A stretch of 64,000 nt of DNA from Chitinophagales bacterium (GTDB lineage: Bacteria; Bacteroidota; Bacteroidia; Chitinophagales; Chitinophagaceae), in contig JAIXLO010000160.1 of NCBI GenBank assembly GCA_026931325.1, forward strand, positions 62,001 to 126,000. The letters run 5' to 3'. Shown here one piece after another: positions 50,270 to 58,954 of the stretch. The translations under genes and the position numbers were made by a program. Each line of letters starts with the position of its first letter. The first letter of the stretch is position 1. The notes beneath the pieces were generated by a model. The model ran no database searches. It had not been told where the DNA came from and saw nothing but the letters and a program-made list of their open reading frames with translations.

Positions 50270-50806
50270 ATGATAGATATAATAAAATCTCTTTCAGCAC
50301 AATACAAGTGCCCTTACTGTCTTAAAAAATATAATTATGTTTGTTTATATCCAATCGACAATAATGTAAATTATTGGTATCTGTTTAAATTAAATGATAA
50401 TAAATTTGCTAATCGAGATGATTATGCGCCAAATGAATTTATATATTTAATAGATTTTGATGATTATAATGATTATATAGATATAAATTATAATCATTTC
50501 GATTTTATTCATTTTTGTCAAGAGAGTCAAGCGCCGTTATTTGAAGAGTCTAAGTTGTTCTGTAGAGACAATGTATTTGAATATAGATTTTATCTATGGG
50601 AAGATGATTATAATAATATGAAGTATCCATATACCATGGATCATAAATTTAGTCTAATCATAGAAAATAAAAATAGTTATTATGTATTAGATGACAATCC
50701 TGATAATGTTATAGAAGATACAGATCATAATTATACTTATGAAGAAATTGTATATTTAACACAAAAAATGAAACCCAAAATAGATAAGTTAATATGTTTA
50801 AGATGA
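50270..50806 (+). CDS. Zinc-ribbon-type protein (family member 8, long form)
   Basis: A 178-residue protein with CPYC at residues 14-17. The rest is a very acidic, Asp/Tyr/Asn-rich beta body with two further cysteines and a C-terminal helix (QKMKPKIDKLICLR). The second metal half is missing. It looks like an expanded member of the dispersed family. Divergent from the wall hydrolase gene. Confidence 0.45.
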   Translation: MIDIIKSLSAQYKCPYCLKKYNYVCLYPIDNNVNYWYLFKLNDNKFANRDDYAPNEFIYLIDFDDYNDYIDINYNHFDFIHFCQESQAPLFEESKLFCRDNVFEYRFYLWEDDYNNMKYPYTMDHKFSLIIENKNSYYVLDDNPDNVIEDTDHNYTYEEIVYLTQKMKPKIDKLICLR

Positions 50807-50885
50807 GGTGATTTGTATGTAAATACAAGTGCTGCAAATTAGTTTGGTTAGTATTAATTGATTATAAATTGAATAGGAAAAAAAT

Positions 50886-51071
50886 ATGTCTAAAAATTTT
50901 AGTTTAAAATTAAATCCAAGAAAAGATTCAGAAGGTAGAACATTTTATGTAGCTAAAGTAGAAGCTCCGGTAATGATAGATTGTAGGGAAGGTGCAGCAT
51001 TTTTAGTTTTCATTGCAGAATCTGGAAAAGAGGAGCTGCAAATAGCGGTAGACAAAGACTTTAGAGACTAA
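50886..51071 (+). CDS. Conserved-looking small protein (61 aa)
   Basis: A 61-residue beta protein beginning MSKNFSLKLNPRKDSEGRTF and ending in AAFLVFIAESGKEELQIA. AGGA 6-7 nt upstream. Balanced codon choice suggests real expression. No known family. It shares its last base with the next start. Confidence 0.55.
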   Translation: MSKNFSLKLNPRKDSEGRTFYVAKVEAPVMIDCREGAAFLVFIAESGKEELQIAVDKDFRD

Positions 51072-51316
51072 TGAAACATTTCCAAGAGTTATGGGTTGAT
51101 GCAGAAAATTGTGAACCACTAGATACACAAGAAAATATAATAAAAGAAATTAAAATAAAAATAGAACTATATGATTCTATAAAACATTTAGATGATAAGA
51201 CAAAAGAGCAAGCTTTAGGAGAGTTATTATACTCTATAGCAAAGCTAAGTAAAACCGATAACATTAATGTTTATACTGGATTAAGATCGGCAATAGTTAA
51301 ACGATTAATTGTTTAA
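51071..51316 (+). CDS. Hypothetical protein
   Basis: An 81-residue helical protein (KIKIELYDSIKHLDDKTKEQ). TAATG junction with the preceding gene. It converges with the Dps-like gene by 12 nt. Unrecognised. Confidence 0.5.
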   Translation: MKHFQELWVDAENCEPLDTQENIIKEIKIKIELYDSIKHLDDKTKEQALGELLYSIAKLSKTDNINVYTGLRSAIVKRLIV

Positions 51317-51745
51317 TGCTTGTTTTAGTAAGTAAACAGATTCTTCTCTGCTGCTGGCAATAGCCATTATCATATCATCTAATCCTAATGTTAACTCTTC
51401 TTCTTGTTCAAAACATGTGTAGGCATACTTTGAAAATTTTAAAAAATCTAATTCTATCTTTAAACTTGATTGTATTGGATCTGATTCGTTTTTAAATTTT
51501 TCTAAAATTTCATATACTAATTTATTTTGAACAGATAGATCGAGGCATTCAGATCCAAATAGTCCTATAAATTTTTCTGCCGCTAAATCTAAATCTTTTA
51601 AAGATGATTCGTACAATCTTTGGAAAAGTTGATGGTTGCCATAAAAATTGACACCATTTGTTACCCAATGATTTTGTTGATGTATAAAATATATTGCTTT
51701 TAAGGAGGCGATATATACCGCTGCTGTTTTTTGACATTTATTCAT
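51305..51745 (-). CDS. Dps/ferritin-like protein
   Basis: A 146-residue minus-strand gene. LKAIYFIHQQNHWVTNGVNFYGNHQLFQRLYESSLKDLDLAAEKF (read in pieces: Q-x-H-W … G-x-N-F-Y-G-x-H … D-x-A-A-E-K) is the Dps dodecamer signature with ferroxidase-site His, Asp and Glu residues. Dps binds DNA and oxidises iron. A phage copy may shield DNA from oxidants or be packaged. It faces the + strand genes on both sides. Confidence 0.7.
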   Translation of the reverse strand: MNKCQKTAAVYIASLKAIYFIHQQNHWVTNGVNFYGNHQLFQRLYESSLKDLDLAAEKFIGLFGSECLDLSVQNKLVYEILEKFKNESDPIQSSLKIELDFLKFSKYAYTCFEQEEELTLGLDDMIMAIASSREESVYLLKQALNN

Positions 51746-51762
51746 AACAAGATATAAAACAT

Positions 51763-52092
51763 TTGATGGATTTAAAAAATAATTATGATGTCGAAGGGTT
51801 CTTATATTTTTTTAAAAATAAAAACAAAAGAAAACGTGGTTTTAAAAAACAAAAAGAATTAATAAAAAGGGTAAAGGAGTCGCTAGGTGACGCAGCATTA
51901 GAAAGTGAAATAGAATTGTTTATAAGGCTTTATTTTGATAAATTTGTTGAGGTTTTATTAAGAGGAGAAAGTGTTCCGATACCGCATATATTTAAAAAAG
52001 TCAAAATACATGTAACTAAAAATAATAGAATAAAATTTAAAACAGAGTCATGTTTGGAGATAGAACAAGAATATGAAATCCTTGATTGGTGA
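51763..52092 (+). CDS. Hypothetical basic protein, possible HU/IHF-like fold
   Basis: A 109-residue protein with a basic N-terminus (KNKNKRKRGFKKQK) and a helix-pair then strands (IRLYFDKFVEVLLRGESVPIP … KIHVTKNNRIKFKTES) recalling the HU/IHF topology. The evidence is pattern only. It is divergent from the Dps gene (17 bp apart). Confidence 0.35.
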   Translation: MMDLKNNYDVEGFLYFFKNKNKRKRGFKKQKELIKRVKESLGDAALESEIELFIRLYFDKFVEVLLRGESVPIPHIFKKVKIHVTKNNRIKFKTESCLEIEQEYEILDW

Positions 52093-52306
52093 ATCGATAA
52101 AAAAAATATCTTCTAAAACAATTTGTTCAATAATAGCTTTATATACTAAATATAATATGGATAAAATTTTTTTAGAGGGCTGCATGAATGAATTATCTTC
52201 AAGAAGATTAAATGGAGAAATATTTAATTTTGAAGATGAGATTCAAAACAAATTAAAAGAGTTTGCAGAAATAAAAGTAGATTATAATGAATTATTTAAC
52301 GAATAA
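52073..52306 (+). CDS. Hypothetical helical protein
   Basis: A 77-residue, helical protein (KKISSKTICSIIALYTKYN). It overlaps the previous gene by 20 nt and the next by 20 nt. Unrecognised. Confidence 0.4.
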   Translation: MKSLIGESIKKISSKTICSIIALYTKYNMDKIFLEGCMNELSSRRLNGEIFNFEDEIQNKLKEFAEIKVDYNELFNE

Positions 52307-52766
52307 TATATGTAGATATATTTTTGAGAATTTTGGAATATTTTCAGAAAAAAAATTTTCAATAATATCTGATGATTTTAAATTGGATAAAGGTATTTTA
52401 TTTGATGATAAGAAAAATAATATCTATGGAGTAGAGTATTTTTTAGATGATTTTAAGATAGAAATATTATGTGCTGATTGTACGATAGATTCCAAAGAAT
52501 ACGCTATGTATGTAGGAATAGATAATGGTGGCTTTGGTTTATTTTTATCAGAAGATTACGAATGTGGAAACATATCATATTTATTTGAAAATAAATATGT
52601 TGAAGCAAGTGTACAGCAGCAAGCAAATTTATTATCATCATTAGAAGCGCTAAAAAATTATAAGTTTTATAATTTAGAATTAAGAAAGGTTAGTGATTAT
52701 TCATATAATGAATTAATTAAATACATAGAACATGTTGTTATTTTACTAGGTAATAATGGTCAATAA
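52287..52766 (+). CDS. Hypothetical protein
   Basis: A 159-residue acidic alpha/beta protein. Strands GVEYFLDDFKIEILCADC and YVGIDNGGFGLFLSEDY suggest a beta core. No known family. It sits in a chain of overlapping small genes leading to DksA and ClpP. Confidence 0.45.
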   Translation: MNYLTNNICRYIFENFGIFSEKKFSIISDDFKLDKGILFDDKKNNIYGVEYFLDDFKIEILCADCTIDSKEYAMYVGIDNGGFGLFLSEDYECGNISYLFENKYVEASVQQQANLLSSLEALKNYKFYNLELRKVSDYSYNELIKYIEHVVILLGNNGQ

Positions 52767-53028
52767 AGAGATGTTAGAATTAGTCGCGCAAGAATCAAAA
52801 GGAATTCTTGATTATAATAAGTGTAGTATTATATCTGAATTTCTATTTAAAGAAATGGCAGCTTCGATAAATGAAAATGAGGAATTTGTTTTATTTGAAG
52901 TTGGAGTTATAAAAGGATACAAAAGAAAAAATAGGAGAATAAGTAATCAAAGGTTATATAAATTTGCTCCTAGAATATTTGCTTCTGATGAATTTTCAAG
53001 AAATTTAAAAAAATTTAAAAAGAGTTAA
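52756..53028 (+). CDS. Small basic protein, possible HU-like
   Basis: A 90-residue protein. An N-terminal helix pair is followed by FVLFEVGVIKGYKRKNRRISN, a strand with a basic arm, then LYKFAPRIFAS, which resembles the HU beta-arm region. It is not decisive. The basic arm suggests DNA or RNA binding. Confidence 0.4.
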   Translation: MVNKEMLELVAQESKGILDYNKCSIISEFLFKEMAASINENEEFVLFEVGVIKGYKRKNRRISNQRLYKFAPRIFASDEFSRNLKKFKKS

Positions 53029-53034
53029 GGATAA

Positions 53035-53394
53035 ATGCATTATTCAAAATTAGAATATTTTAAACAAAAATTAATAAATGAAAAACAAAATCTGTTAACA
53101 ATGTTATCTAATTCTCAAAAAAATATCAATATAGATAATGATGGAGATGAGGTTGATGAAATTCAAGCGAATCAAATTCAAGGTATAGATTCACAAATAT
53201 CAAAAAGAGCTACACAGAAATTAAATCTTATTTCAATAGCTCTAGATAAAATTGATAATGAAGGATATGGTAATTGTGAAGATTGCGGAGAAGAAATTTC
53301 GGAGAAAAGATTAGACTTTAATCCATGTTTTAGTACGTGCGTACTTTGTGCAGAAGAAAGAGAGTTTGAAAATAGGCAAAAAGGAATTAGATGA
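53035..53394 (+). CDS. DksA/TraR-family zinc-finger protein
   Basis: A 119-residue protein. N-terminal coiled coil (LEYFKQKLINEKQNLLTML), an acidic tip segment (DNDGDEVDE) and the DksA zinc finger GNCEDCGEEISEKRLDFNPCFSTCVLCAEERE. It binds RNA polymerase through the secondary channel and can mimic the ppGpp response, altering host promoters. It is translationally coupled to the ClpP-like pair that follows. Confidence 0.85.
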   Translation: MHYSKLEYFKQKLINEKQNLLTMLSNSQKNINIDNDGDEVDEIQANQIQGIDSQISKRATQKLNLISIALDKIDNEGYGNCEDCGEEISEKRLDFNPCFSTCVLCAEEREFENRQKGIR

Positions 53395-53972
53395 ACAATA
53401 TTATTTTGGAGAATGTCATAAGTAATGAAATGCCTTCCGATATATTTCAAAAAATGTATGCGGAAAGAACAATATTTATTTCTGATATTATCAGCGATGA
53501 AGTTGCCTCTGGAATTGTGGCTACATTGTTATTAATGGATTCAAAAAGTGACGATAAAATTACTATATTTTTAAATTCTGAATTTAGCTTAATACAAAAT
53601 GTTATGCCAATATATGATGCAATGAGAATTACAAGATCTCCAAAAAGCGTTATTTGTATGGGGTCAGCAATAGGCGAATCAGCTTTAATTTTGGCTGCAG
53701 GAACTAAAGGATTAAGATTTTCAACACCAAATGCTTTAATAGGATTAACTAAAGCTTCATTTGATAATCCTATGTATTCTGATTTAACAAATGTAAAAAT
53801 AGAGTTAGATCAAATGAAAAAATATAATAAAATGTATACTAAAGAATTGGGCATATGTTGTAATAGATCAAAAACAATAGAAAAAGATTTAGAAAAGCCT
53901 TTATTTTTAAATCCTAAAGAAGCCAAAAAATTTGGTGTTATAGATGATATTATAAAACATGGAAAAAGTTAA
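53391..53972 (+). CDS. Inactive ClpP-like subunit (ClpR-like)
   Basis: A 193-residue ClpP fold, but all three catalytic residues are replaced: Ser position is Gly95 (CMGSAIGESALILAAG), His position is Thr120 (IGLTKA), and the Asp position is Pro (LEKPLFL). The SPGG oxyanion loop is also altered (NSEFS). Fold-defining parts are kept (IYDAM, LAAG, KEAKKFGVID). It overlaps the active ClpP gene by 14 nt, so it probably forms mixed rings, like ClpR in cyanobacteria and plastids. Confidence 0.8.
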   Translation: MNNIILENVISNEMPSDIFQKMYAERTIFISDIISDEVASGIVATLLLMDSKSDDKITIFLNSEFSLIQNVMPIYDAMRITRSPKSVICMGSAIGESALILAAGTKGLRFSTPNALIGLTKASFDNPMYSDLTNVKIELDQMKKYNKMYTKELGICCNRSKTIEKDLEKPLFLNPKEAKKFGVIDDIIKHGKS

Positions 53973-54507
53973 TAGATTTTCAGATATTTACGTAGAGCTT
54001 TCGAAGTATAGAAACATATTTTTATGTGAAGAGGTAACTAAGGATGTCGCTGTTACAATGTCCGCATTACTTTTTTATTATGACGCTATAAATAATGATC
54101 CCATTAGAATTTATATAAATTCTAATGGCGGAGATGTTATGGCGTTATATAATATTTATGATGTAATGCAGATAATAAATTCTCCAATATATACAATATG
54201 TATTGGTAAGGCATACTCCGCTGCTGCTGTTATATTGGCTGCAGGAAGTCCAGGACATAGATATGCGTTTAAACATTCAGATGTTATGATACATGGATTA
54301 CAATGCTTATTTGCTACAGAAAAAGATGCCCAAGCTTCTCAACATTATTTTGAAAATAAATTAATAAAAATAAATGATAATGTTTTGAAACTTGTGGCGA
54401 AACATACAAAACAACCACTATCAAAAATCAAAGAAGATTCTAAAAGAGATTTTTTTCTTCAAGCATCAGAAGCTAAAAAATATGGTATAGTAGATCATGT
54501 TCTCTAA
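53959..54507 (+). CDS. clpP: ClpP-like serine protease subunit
   Basis: A 182-residue protein with an intact triad: Ser87 (CIGKAYSAAAVILAAG), His112 (DVMIHG) and Asp164 (KRDFFLQ). It has the NSNGGD oxyanion loop and an N-terminal region. ClpP rings degrade unfolded proteins fed by ClpX or ClpA ATPases; no Clp ATPase is seen in this window, so the host's or the AAA+/MoxR proteins here may serve. Phage ClpP is known as a prohead protease fold too. Confidence 0.85.
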   Translation: MEKVNRFSDIYVELSKYRNIFLCEEVTKDVAVTMSALLFYYDAINNDPIRIYINSNGGDVMALYNIYDVMQIINSPIYTICIGKAYSAAAVILAAGSPGHRYAFKHSDVMIHGLQCLFATEKDAQASQHYFENKLIKINDNVLKLVAKHTKQPLSKIKEDSKRDFFLQASEAKKYGIVDHVL

Positions 54508-54528
54508 CTAATATGATTCTATTTTAAT

Positions 54529-56493
54529 ATGGAAAAAAATGCAAGATCAAAATCAAAAGATCAGGCGCAAGAATCTATTAGATCTTCTAAAGAAAATTGG
54601 AATAAACGTGTATCAAAATTTATAGATGATACAATCCATTTAAAGAAAATGGTTAATGGGTATCCATCTAAATTTTATTTGCAGCGAGGAAAAATAACTC
54701 AACCATTACCAGTTGAGCCATCTAAAATATTAAGCTTATTAACTTCTGAATATAAAGAAATTGCTGATGAATATTTAGAAATAGCTAAAATGCAGCAAGA
54801 TTATGCAACGAAGCGTATGCAAAAAGAATCAAGTATTAATATTGAAGCCAGTAATAAACTAACTAGATTTAGATCTTATTTATCTGGTCCATTTTTTGGA
54901 GATGATGAAAAAGCTGAATTAAATAGAATGAGGAAAGTTATACTTTCCTCATTTGCAGATATTTATTATGCAACAAAAAAATTAAATTCTAATATTTTAA
55001 AAAGAGACGCTGAAAGTATACATGAAGCGGCAAATAATTTTAATACATTTACGGATAATTTAAATGCTATTATAAAATTGATAAAATTAGAAACATCAAA
55101 AAAAGAAGTGCATGATAAACCAGAGCAGCAACAAGAACAGCCTGCCAAACCACCAGAAAGTTTAGATAAGGATAAAAAAGATAAAACTACTTCGGACAAA
55201 AAGAAAGAAGACAAGAAGGAAGACAAAAAAATAAAGGAAGATAAGCCTAAAGAACAGGCTGTTGAGCAGCAAAAACCTTCTGTACCGACTGAAGAAATAC
55301 AAAGATTACAGCCTGGGCAACGTATACAAGAACCAATTGTTCCTAGTGTTCAAGAAAAAGAGCCTGAATTAAAATCAGAGCCAGAGGCAAGTGTGCAGCA
55401 AGAACCAACAATTTCTGAACCAGAAGCCCCTAAAAAACAAGAACCAAAAGTAGAAGAAAAACAAAAATCAATTCGTAAAGAATCTCCATCAATTGATGAG
55501 TTATTGGTTTCTAAATATGATAAATATTTGGAAGAAGCTGAAGAAAATAAAAAAGCTGGCAAAAAAGGATTACCAAAGGTTGATATAAATAAAGCTCAAA
55601 TAGAAAATAACTTAATGGCTGTTATTACAAGTGATTATTTTAAAGAGTATGTTTCAGAACTTCCTGGCATTGAAGTAGAAGTAATAATCAATGCTGCCAA
55701 AAATTTAACAAAATATTATAGAATGATGCATGTTTACTTGAATAAAAATCTTGATTATTCATTTAGCACAAATGCAGTAAAATTTATAAAAGACAAAATA
55801 AAATTAGATGTAACATCTTATACAGAATTTAAAGCATTATTAGCGAACAAATTAAATGAAATTGGAATAGCTCTTTTATCTCTTGGATTTGTTTATAATC
55901 ATTTAAAGAAAAATGATGAAGTTCCAGTTGAAGATAAAGGTGAGGTTTTATTTTTAGCAGACTCTAAGTTAAAAAGATTTATAAATTATTTTACTAAAAA
56001 TGCAGAATTATTTAATCATATAGGTGTTCCAAGAGACATGCCTGGTACAGTAATAAATAAGATATTTTCAGAGCAGCCAAAAAAAGAGGGGCATATCAAT
56101 AATACTTTTGTAAAAGAAGGAATTAAAGCAATAGATTGGACGAACAAACTACTACATCAATTGCGCTTCTATGACAAAACTTCTCCAATTAGACTAAAAA
56201 TATCTAAATTTTCAGAACTTGTCATGAAAGTAATTGATAATGAAATGAATTCTTTAGAAGCAGATTTAGATTTTGGTAGATTGTTTAAAACAATTAGCGA
56301 TTTATCTTTATTACAAAGTAAAATTTTTGAATTAATGCAAGATTTAGCTGACATAGCCAGAAATACTAAATATACTGGAGATATTCAATCGTTATTGAAG
56401 GAACGATATTATTATGATACAGGATTGGATGAAGATTTGGTAAAGAAATTGGAAAAGAGATTGAAAGAGCAACAGCTACGTAGGTTACTATGA
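54529..56493 (+). CDS. Large coiled-coil protein with acidic linker
   Basis: A 654-residue protein. N-terminal helical part (to about 185), then a long Lys/Glu/Pro/Gln-rich low-complexity region (about 190-320), then a helical C-terminal half. No enzyme motif. It resembles virion or scaffold proteins in style, and also the 888-residue minus-strand protein. Function unknown. It overlaps DUF192 by 4 nt. Confidence 0.55.
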   Translation: MEKNARSKSKDQAQESIRSSKENWNKRVSKFIDDTIHLKKMVNGYPSKFYLQRGKITQPLPVEPSKILSLLTSEYKEIADEYLEIAKMQQDYATKRMQKESSINIEASNKLTRFRSYLSGPFFGDDEKAELNRMRKVILSSFADIYYATKKLNSNILKRDAESIHEAANNFNTFTDNLNAIIKLIKLETSKKEVHDKPEQQQEQPAKPPESLDKDKKDKTTSDKKKEDKKEDKKIKEDKPKEQAVEQQKPSVPTEEIQRLQPGQRIQEPIVPSVQEKEPELKSEPEASVQQEPTISEPEAPKKQEPKVEEKQKSIRKESPSIDELLVSKYDKYLEEAEENKKAGKKGLPKVDINKAQIENNLMAVITSDYFKEYVSELPGIEVEVIINAAKNLTKYYRMMHVYLNKNLDYSFSTNAVKFIKDKIKLDVTSYTEFKALLANKLNEIGIALLSLGFVYNHLKKNDEVPVEDKGEVLFLADSKLKRFINYFTKNAELFNHIGVPRDMPGTVINKIFSEQPKKEGHINNTFVKEGIKAIDWTNKLLHQLRFYDKTSPIRLKISKFSELVMKVIDNEMNSLEADLDFGRLFKTISDLSLLQSKIFELMQDLADIARNTKYTGDIQSLLKERYYYDTGLDEDLVKKLEKRLKEQQLRRLL

Positions 56494-56831
56494 GATCTGG
56501 CAAATTAAAAATTAATGGAAAACCATTTAATGTAGTTATAGCTGAAACCGCCGAAGATCAAGAAAAAGGATTAATGTTTAATAGTAATCCACCAATTATG
56601 TGTTTCCCATATCCATCAGCAAGATCGGTTAATTTTTGGATGAAGAATACTCCAGTTCCATTAGATATTATTTTTTGTTTAAATGGTCAGATTCTATCTA
56701 AAAAAGAAGGAAAGCCGTATTCTACGGAATTAATCCCAGGAGGGATGGTTGATTTAGTTATAGAAATGAAAAAAGGCATGTTTTCTGCTTTAGGAATGAA
56801 AGTTGGAGATAGAGTTGTATTAGAAAAATAG
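56490..56831 (+). CDS. DUF192 family protein
   Basis: A 113-residue protein: VVIAETAEDQEKGLMFNSNPP, FPYPSARSVNFWMKNTPVPLDIIF and VIEMKKGMFSALGMKVGDRVVL are the family signature (E-x-x-x-G-L-M-[FY], F-W-M-K-N-T-x-x-P-L-D-I-x-F). These are usually secreted or lipoprotein forms; this one has no signal peptide. Function unknown in the family. ATGA overlap with the preceding gene. Confidence 0.85.
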   Translation: MRSGKLKINGKPFNVVIAETAEDQEKGLMFNSNPPIMCFPYPSARSVNFWMKNTPVPLDIIFCLNGQILSKKEGKPYSTELIPGGMVDLVIEMKKGMFSALGMKVGDRVVLEK

Positions 56832-56864
56832 CATTTCAATTTGAGAATTTAATTTTGATAGAAA

Positions 56865-58616
56865 ATGGAAGAAAATATGAAGTTAGTATTATGTGAAAGC
56901 CCTGTAAAAAAAGAAAAAATACAAGAATATTTAGGAAAAGATTATCTTGTTATTGCTACTAAGGGACATATGACAGAGCTTAGTAAGCAGGGATATTTTA
57001 ATTTAGGTATTAATATTGATAAAAATTTTGAACAAAGACATATTATATCTGATGGAAAAATTGACTTATTTAAAAATATAGTAAATAAGGCAAAAGAATC
57101 GGATGAAATTTATATGGCACAAGACCCAGATTCAGAGGGAAATTTAATTGCTTATTTAATAGCAGATAAATTAAAAGATTGTTTATATGATAAAAAATTT
57201 AAAAGATTAAAATTTAATCAAATAAGCAAAAAGAAAATAATTGAATCTTTAGATAATATAAAAGATTTGGATGAACAAGAAGCCATGTTCGGTAAAACTA
57301 GAATGGCTATAGATAGAATCGTAGGATTTTTAGCTTCACCATTTGTATCAAATGTTTTTGGATCTGCATTAAGCGCAGGAAGAGTGCAAAGTGTAGCGGT
57401 TAAATTAATTGTCGAAGCTGAAGAAGATATAGAAAATTTTGTACCTGAAACATTTTATACTATTTCTGGAACACTACAAACTTCTTCAGGAGAAGAGTTT
57501 AACGTTAATTATCCTTTAAAATTTAAAGATAAAGCAAAAGCAGATTTAGTTTTAGATGAGCTACAAAAATCTACTTTTAATGTTTTTAATATTGAAGATA
57601 ATATAGAAAATAAAAATCCACCGCCTCCAATGATAACTTCCACATTACAACAAACAATGTCTAAATTGTATGGTTTTAATGCAGAGAAAACAATGGAGTT
57701 AGCTCAAAAATGTTATGAGGCTGGATACATAACATATTTAAGAACAGACAGCACTAGAATAGAGCCAGAAGCAGTTCAAGACGCTAGAGATTTATTGACA
57801 AAAAATGGTCATAAAATACCAAATAAACCAAATGTTTTTAAAAACAAAAGTGCTGTGCAAGACGCTCATGAATGTATAAGACCAGTAACAATAGAATTCG
57901 ATGCTTCAAAATTATCTTTTCAGGATAAGGATGAAGAAAAATTATACGATACAGTTTGGAAATATTTTATTGCTTCGCAAGCAAGTCCAGCAAAGTATTC
58001 TACAAGAAAAGTTGTAATAAAATCCAATGAATTTGGTCATGAATTAAAATGTAGTGGTAAATGCTTAATAGAAGCTAATTATTTAGATATTTTAGGAATA
58101 AAAGATGGCTCAAAGATTGAAATTCCTAATTTAGTACAGAATGAGTCTTTACAATTAGTAAAAGATACATTTGATATTACTAAAAAGAAAACACAGCCAC
58201 CGCCAAGATTCACCTTGAGTGAGTTGATTAAAACTTTAGAAGCGCGAGGAATAGGAAGACCAAGTACTTATGCTCAAGTATTATCTACAATAGAAGCAAG
58301 AGGTTTTTGCGAATTAAAAGGAAATGTTTATCATCCTACTGAGTTAGGTAGAAAAGTAATAAAATTACTGGATAAGAAATTTTCATTTATGGATTATGAT
58401 TTTACTAAAAAAATGGAAGAAGATTTAGAAAAAGTAGAAGTGGGTGAATTAAGTTATGTTGACATGTTAAGTAAATTTTATCCTTTATTTAAAAAGGAAA
58501 TAGTCAATGCATACAATGAAGCCGGAATAAAATTATGTTCAAAGTGTGAATCTCCTTTAAGGAAATCGAAGGATAAAGATTCTTACTTTTGTTCTAATTA
58601 TAAATTTTGTAAATAA
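56865..58616 (+). CDS. topA: DNA topoisomerase I (type IA)
   Basis: A 583-residue protein. TOPRIM: VLCESPVKKEKIQEYLG and AQDPDSEGNLIAY (D-x-D-x-E). Active site YLRTDSTR with Tyr291. Also SAGRVQSVAVKLIVEAEEDI, DAHECIRPV and ARGIGRPSTYAQVLSTIE. A single C-terminal zinc finger (CSKC … CSNYKFC) replaces the three of E. coli. It relaxes negative supercoils. Start may be ATG 56877, with GGA-rich SD, instead of 56865. Confidence 0.93.
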   Translation: MEENMKLVLCESPVKKEKIQEYLGKDYLVIATKGHMTELSKQGYFNLGINIDKNFEQRHIISDGKIDLFKNIVNKAKESDEIYMAQDPDSEGNLIAYLIADKLKDCLYDKKFKRLKFNQISKKKIIESLDNIKDLDEQEAMFGKTRMAIDRIVGFLASPFVSNVFGSALSAGRVQSVAVKLIVEAEEDIENFVPETFYTISGTLQTSSGEEFNVNYPLKFKDKAKADLVLDELQKSTFNVFNIEDNIENKNPPPPMITSTLQQTMSKLYGFNAEKTMELAQKCYEAGYITYLRTDSTRIEPEAVQDARDLLTKNGHKIPNKPNVFKNKSAVQDAHECIRPVTIEFDASKLSFQDKDEEKLYDTVWKYFIASQASPAKYSTRKVVIKSNEFGHELKCSGKCLIEANYLDILGIKDGSKIEIPNLVQNESLQLVKDTFDITKKKTQPPPRFTLSELIKTLEARGIGRPSTYAQVLSTIEARGFCELKGNVYHPTELGRKVIKLLDKKFSFMDYDFTKKMEEDLEKVEVGELSYVDMLSKFYPLFKKEIVNAYNEAGIKLCSKCESPLRKSKDKDSYFCSNYKFCK

Positions 58617-58636
58617 TTTTGAAAGGTATATTAAAT

Positions 58637-58948
58637 ATGTTAGAAGAATCAATTCAATACAAACCATTACAAGTATCAGTATCAGATAGTTCACATGAAG
58701 CATTTTACAGAGCTTTAAGCGTTTTTAGAGCGATGGTTCAAAAAGAAAAAGTTTTATCATTTTATAAACGTTCTACTGTTTATGAAAAACCATCAGAAAA
58801 AAGAAGAAGAAAAGTAAATGAAAGTAAGCAAAAAGAATTAGAGATGAGAAGAGAGTTAGGTGAAGACACCGGACAACAAAAGAAAAAAAAGAGAAAGAAA
58901 GATAAAAAAGTAGCAAAAGAGTTTACGAATGATTATGACTTATTTTAA
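58637..58948 (+). CDS. rpsU: Ribosomal protein bS21
   Basis: A 103-residue protein from ATG 58637, which has AAAGG upstream. The core HEAFYRALSVFRAMVQKEKV … YEKPSEKRRRKVNES is bS21. A ~40-residue C-terminal extension is very basic (KKKKRKKDKKVAK), then acidic. bS21 sits near the mRNA exit/anti-SD site of the 30S subunit. Phage copies are thought to replace host S21 and bias initiation towards phage mRNA. Confidence 0.85.
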   Translation: MLEESIQYKPLQVSVSDSSHEAFYRALSVFRAMVQKEKVLSFYKRSTVYEKPSEKRRRKVNESKQKELEMRRELGEDTGQQKKKKRKKDKKVAKEFTNDYDLF

Positions 58949-58954
58949 GGATAA

